Shown: positions 23,507 through 25,846 of the stretch, in pieces
How the letters are laid out: each line of letters begins with the position of its first letter
Position numbering within the stretch: position 1 is the first letter of the stretch
DNA from: a virus
IMG/VR virus record: IMGVR_UViG_3300042691_021874
Coordinates: 1-25,846 of that record
Strand: one strand, 5' to 3'
Length of the DNA stretch: 25,846 nt
The notes under the pieces: generated by a model
What the model was told of the DNA's origin: nothing
Seen by the model: the letters and a program-made list of their open reading frames with translations, nothing else
Database searches by the model: none
Position numbers and translations under genes: made by a program

Positions 23507-23911
23507 TTATAATTCTAGTTCTAAATTGTCTGTTATATTAGTATTTTGCACTGTGTATTTTAATTGAACAGTTAATGTATTAGTATCATCATCACGTAAT
23601 ATATTTAATGATGTTATATTAATACCTGGAAAAAATGTTTTTAGTTGGGTTTCAATTCTATTTTCTATTCTATATAAATTATCTTCAGCTATTTGTTCAA
23701 ATATAAAAGCACGCAATCCCCCCCCAAAGTTTGGATTTAAAGGTCTTTCTCCAGGTTCAGTAAGAAAAAAATTAATTAAATTATTTTTTATAGCATCTTT
23801 AGTAGTAAAATTAGATATAAAAACAGCAGGACCATTTAATGGTAAGTTTACCCCAACAGCAACATTAGGATTCAAATCAACAGGATTTATTTGTTGGGGG
23901 TTAAAAGGCAT
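23507..23911 (-). CDS. 25: Baseplate wedge protein, gp25-like (GPW/gp25 family)
   Basis: This is a 134-residue protein, the usual size for the family (T4 gp25 is 132). Residues 38-72 carry DAIKNNLINFFLTEPGERPL, then NPNFGGGLRAFIFE, the E-P-G-E-R-P and N-x-x-F-G-G-G-L-R pattern of gp25/W proteins. The C-terminal beta-strands (NTLTVQLKYTVQNT) end the fold. It is the wedge component next to gp6 that contacts the sheath end and controls contraction. It overlaps the upstream gene (stop/start at 23911) and is one base from the gp6-like gene. The FGGGL segment is encoded by a G8 tract. Confidence 0.9.
   Translation of the reverse strand: MPFNPQQINPVDLNPNVAVGVNLPLNGPAVFISNFTTKDAIKNNLINFFLTEPGERPLNPNFGGGLRAFIFEQIAEDNLYRIENRIETQLKTFFPGINITSLNILRDDDTNTLTVQLKYTVQNTNITDNLELEL
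23718..23725 (-). other. G8 homopolymer inside gp25-like gene
   Basis: On the coding strand GGGGGGGGA encodes the conserved FGGGL motif with GGG GGG GGA. It is an exact match, including the trailing A, to the tract in the gp6-like gene next to it. Confidence 0.6.
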
Positions 23912-24258
23912 TATTTAGTATTTAATAAACTCATAATTTGGTCCATCCCCACTTCACCATTACCTAAATTACCATTTATAGGATCAGATACTTGAGGTCT
24001 AAATGACTGTTGGACATCATTTGATGTAAAACTTAAAGCTGTTTCTCCTAATACATCTTTATATTTTTGTCTTATATCCATTGTTGGTGGAGTAAACGTA
24101 GGTTGGGTAGGTTGAATTGGGTTTGTTGTTGGAGCATATGATTCTCTAACAACTGTTTTCGGTGAACGAACTGCTTCTAAAAGAATATCTTTCAATTCTT
24201 CTTGAATTGCTTCTCGTACTGCTTCTTTAATTAATTTTTTTAATCCGTCGGTTTTCAT
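23911..24258 (-). CDS. Small tagged protein next to the baseplate genes
   Basis: This is a 115-residue protein starting MKTDGLKKLIKEAVREAIQE and continuing ELKDILLEAV. It is the strongest copy of the amphipathic tag, extended to about 30 residues, with IKE, IQE and LLE triplets. A Pro/Thr-rich linker follows (TNPIQPTQPTFTPPTM), then DIRQKYKDVLGETALSF and GNGEVGMDQIMSLL. From memory it is a conserved hypothetical of T4-like marine phages next to gp25. It is the only tagged protein in the tail block, so the tag need not mean head packaging for this one. It may be an assembly factor. Confidence 0.8.
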   Translation of the reverse strand: MKTDGLKKLIKEAVREAIQEELKDILLEAVRSPKTVVRESYAPTTNPIQPTQPTFTPPTMDIRQKYKDVLGETALSFTSNDVQQSFRPQVSDPINGNLGNGEVGMDQIMSLLNTK

Positions 24259-24263
24259 ATGAT

Positions 24264-24272
24264 TATAAATAT
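24264..24272 (-). promoter_or_regulatory. ATATTTATA motif in the short spacer
   Basis: On the coding strand ATATTTATAATC lies 5 bases before the ATG at 24258, in an 18-base spacer. It is one of five exact copies near start codons. Confidence 0.3.
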
Positions 24273-24276
24273 AAGG

Positions 24277-25305
24277 TTATTCTGCTTTTAAATCGTTTTG
24301 TTGTATATAAAATACTAGTTCATCTATTAATATCTGATCAATTGATGAAAATGACCATTCTCCTTTTAACATTACTACACCTTGTTTATTTCTAGCTATA
24401 GCTCTTCTACGTTTTAAAGAATTAGTTGTAGGTTCAGTTTCAACACCCATTTCAAACCCATTTACATTTATAACAATAGGCGATTCTTGTTGTGTTTGTT
24501 GTAAAGTTAAAGCTGTTAATTCAACTGAGAGTGGTTCTTGGATAGCATCTGGGGAACAATGTTGAATGAGATTATCTAGCAAATTTAAATATTGAATTAA
24601 TTGAGTTAAAACTTGTCTAGTTAAAATAAGTACTGCTAATATTCCAGCATTAGCTATACTTAATCTTTCTAATAAATTACTAATTTTTTGTAAAGCTATA
24701 GGAACACTAGCAGGAACAGGAACAGGAACTGCTAAACCTGCTGTAATTGCAATTTGTAGTGAAGTTATTACTCCTTGGGTTATTCCTAAAGCTTTAGTAG
24801 TTGAGTCTATTATTTGATAAGATTTATTAATTTGTTTTACTAGTTTATTTTTACGACTAATTAACCTAGATAATTCATCAGGGGTTGGACATGTGATATT
24901 AGGTAAATCAGGGATTTTAGTTTTTCCTTTAGATACTAATTGTGATACTTTAGTAATACCAAAAGATGATATTAATGTTAAAGATAAAGGTATAGCGGTT
25001 TGTTTTAAATTTATGACCAAATCAGTAAGTTTCTTTTGAGCAAAATATTCGGGTGTTTTTCCTTCCTTATTAAGTTCTTTTATTTGATCTATAGATAGTT
25101 GAGATGATTCTATTTTATCTAATTCTAAAGCATCTTGAGTAGGTGTTAATTTAATTATCCCTAAATTTTCTTTTACAGTACCATCCCCTTTATATGGGGT
25201 CTTTTCTACAGATTCATACCCAGGAGCAGATATAGTAATAGAAGGTAAATTATTACCTTCATTTAAAGATGATGTTAATGGAATAAATACGTTTTCAGTT
25301 CCCAT
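24277..25305 (-). CDS. Structural protein; N-terminus completes a split carboxypeptidase-regulatory-like domain
   Basis: This is a 342-residue protein. Residues 1-55 (ENVFIPLTSSLNEGNNLP, then SITISAPGYESVEKTPY, ending IIKLTP) look like the second half of a CarboxypepD_reg-like beta domain whose first half is the end of 25308-25790. The ORFs are two bases apart, in different frames. Residues 88-110 and 175-245 are long hydrophobic helices (LTLISSFGITKVSQLVS, PVPVPASVPIALQKISNLLE, ILAVLILTRQVLTQLIQYLN). Residues 265-342 are beta/charged (VINVNGFEMGVETEP, then RRRAIARNKQGVVMLKGEWS). It probably belongs to the tail or baseplate. I think it and 25308-25790 are one protein in relatives, but cannot check this. 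Confidence 0.75.
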   Translation of the reverse strand: MGTENVFIPLTSSLNEGNNLPSITISAPGYESVEKTPYKGDGTVKENLGIIKLTPTQDALELDKIESSQLSIDQIKELNKEGKTPEYFAQKKLTDLVINLKQTAIPLSLTLISSFGITKVSQLVSKGKTKIPDLPNITCPTPDELSRLISRKNKLVKQINKSYQIIDSTTKALGITQGVITSLQIAITAGLAVPVPVPASVPIALQKISNLLERLSIANAGILAVLILTRQVLTQLIQYLNLLDNLIQHCSPDAIQEPLSVELTALTLQQTQQESPIVINVNGFEMGVETEPTTNSLKRRRAIARNKQGVVMLKGEWSFSSIDQILIDELVFYIQQNDLKAE

Positions 25306-25307
25306 AA

Positions 25308-25790
25308 TTAATTAACTGTTGCTTTAATTGGTTTACCAGTTTTTGAATCTATTACTGTTGCTGTGACTGTAGGATTTGTTGTAGGTTCAAATAGATATTT
25401 TGGGTATGTATTATCTATTAAAGTAAAAATATACCCAAACTTACCTTTTTGGTTTTTGGGTAGTTTAATTGAATATACCCCATTTAAAAAAATTAAACCA
25501 GTTGGTTTTTTTGGAATTATTACAGTATTATTTTTATCCCTTATTTCAAAAAGTATAGTATACCCAGTCCACTTATTTTGAGAATCATATAAAAAAGAAT
25601 ATTTTTCTTCATTTAACCTTAATTCATAATAGCCATTTAAAAAAGAAAATTTATCTCCTAATTCAGGAAGAATTAAATCATATGTGTATCCTTTTATGTT
25701 TTTTTTTCTTTCATCTGTTGGTCTAGCAGAGTTAAAAGGAAATGTATATTTTGATGATTTGTATGGATCTATTAATGTTGGATCTGCCAT
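25308..25790 (-). CDS. Structural protein; N-terminal part of a probable split gene
   Basis: This is a 160-residue protein, one base after the preceding stop. Two similar beta units are visible: ELGDKFSFLNGYYELRLNEE and GLIFLNGVYSIKLPKNQKGK. The C-terminus VTATVIDSKTGKPIKATVN matches the opening of a carboxypeptidase-regulatory-like domain (V.G.TGKPI.GA.V) and stops abruptly where the next strand should begin. The next ORF carries that continuation in another frame. A -1 shift at the stop would give in-register KATVN-LI-MGTENVF. Real gene end plus split gene, programmed frameshift and sequence error are all possible. Confidence 0.75.
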   Translation of the reverse strand: MADPTLIDPYKSSKYTFPFNSARPTDERKKNIKGYTYDLILPELGDKFSFLNGYYELRLNEEKYSFLYDSQNKWTGYTILFEIRDKNNTVIIPKKPTGLIFLNGVYSIKLPKNQKGKFGYIFTLIDNTYPKYLFEPTTNPTVTATVIDSKTGKPIKATVN

Positions 25791-25791
25791 A

Positions 25792-25846
25792 TTAATTAGT
25801 TTTTACAAAGTTAGACTTAATACTATCTAGTTGTTTTAAAACTTTA
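25792..25846 (-). CDS. Partial C-terminus of upstream gene (5' end outside window)
   Basis: The last 17 codons of an open frame are visible: KVLKQLDSIKSNFVKTN, then TAA, one base before the next ATG. The spacing matches other gene junctions here, so I read it as the end of another minus-strand gene. Nothing can be said of its function. Confidence 0.5.
   Translation of the reverse strand, partial: KVLKQLDSIKSNFVKTN

Noticed and set aside
1322-24271. TATAAATA as T4-type late promoters on the plus strand
   Set aside because: On the plus strand these would transcribe antisense into flanking genes, and no plus-strand gene follows. The coding-strand word ATATTTATA is kept only as a motif of unknown role.
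25308-25313. Canonical X_XXY_YYZ slippery site at the split-gene junction
   Set aside because: The sequence GTTAATTAATTATG does not fit the canonical heptamer, so a programmed shift is not supported by motif alone.
1-25846. tRNA genes, CRISPR arrays, insertion sequences, attachment sites
   Set aside because: All spacers are short and none shows cloverleaf-like, repeat-spacer, inverted-end or integrase-associated structure by eye.

Overview
The window looks like part of a contractile-tailed (T4-like, myovirus-type) bacteriophage genome from an AT-rich marine-type lineage. All 26 genes I can support, including a partial one at each edge, lie on the minus strand. They are packed tightly, many with TAATG, ATGA or TGATG stop/start overlaps, and there is no gene-free stretch over 300 bases, no tRNA and no CRISPR. 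Translation starts sit behind A/T-rich sequence and I find no GGAGG-like Shine-Dalgarno site. This fits, but does not prove, a Bacteroidota host. Read in the direction of transcription, the window runs from high to low coordinates.

Region 1 (about 25846 to 11573) is a tail/baseplate block. It holds two structural ORFs that appear to share one split carboxypeptidase-regulatory-like domain, a small tagged protein, a gp25-like and a gp6-like baseplate wedge protein, a DNRLRE-like protein, a short coiled-coil protein, a giant 1990-residue structural protein with a LamG-like domain, and three smaller structural proteins, two of them paralogous.

Region 2 (about 11565 to 9393) is a DNA-metabolism island: a GIY-YIG-like nuclease, a DnaG-type primase (CHC2-like zinc finger plus Toprim) and a RecB/Cas4-like PD-(D/E)XK exonuclease.

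Region 3 (about 9381 to 1) is the most unusual part. It holds a P-loop kinase, a three-domain protein (nucleotidyltransferase plus two HExxH metallopeptidase modules), a HAD-family nucleotidase, a zinc-ribbon protein, a membrane-anchored GAF-like protein, several acidic low-complexity proteins, a histone H1 (Hc1)-like mini-protein that is easy to miss, a possible PD-(D/E)XK-fold protein and Cys-rich small proteins. Many of these otherwise unrelated proteins begin with the same kind of short amphipathic peptide (pattern L..LIKE.I...L.E) carrying an [L/I]-x-E triplet. This resembles the capsid-targeting sequence of T4 internal head proteins and the cleavage site of the T4-type prohead protease gp21.

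My main hypothesis is that region 3 encodes a set of proteins, enzymes included, that are packaged in the head by a shared cleavable tag and delivered with the DNA. The individual domain calls rest on motifs read by eye; the packaging model is inference.
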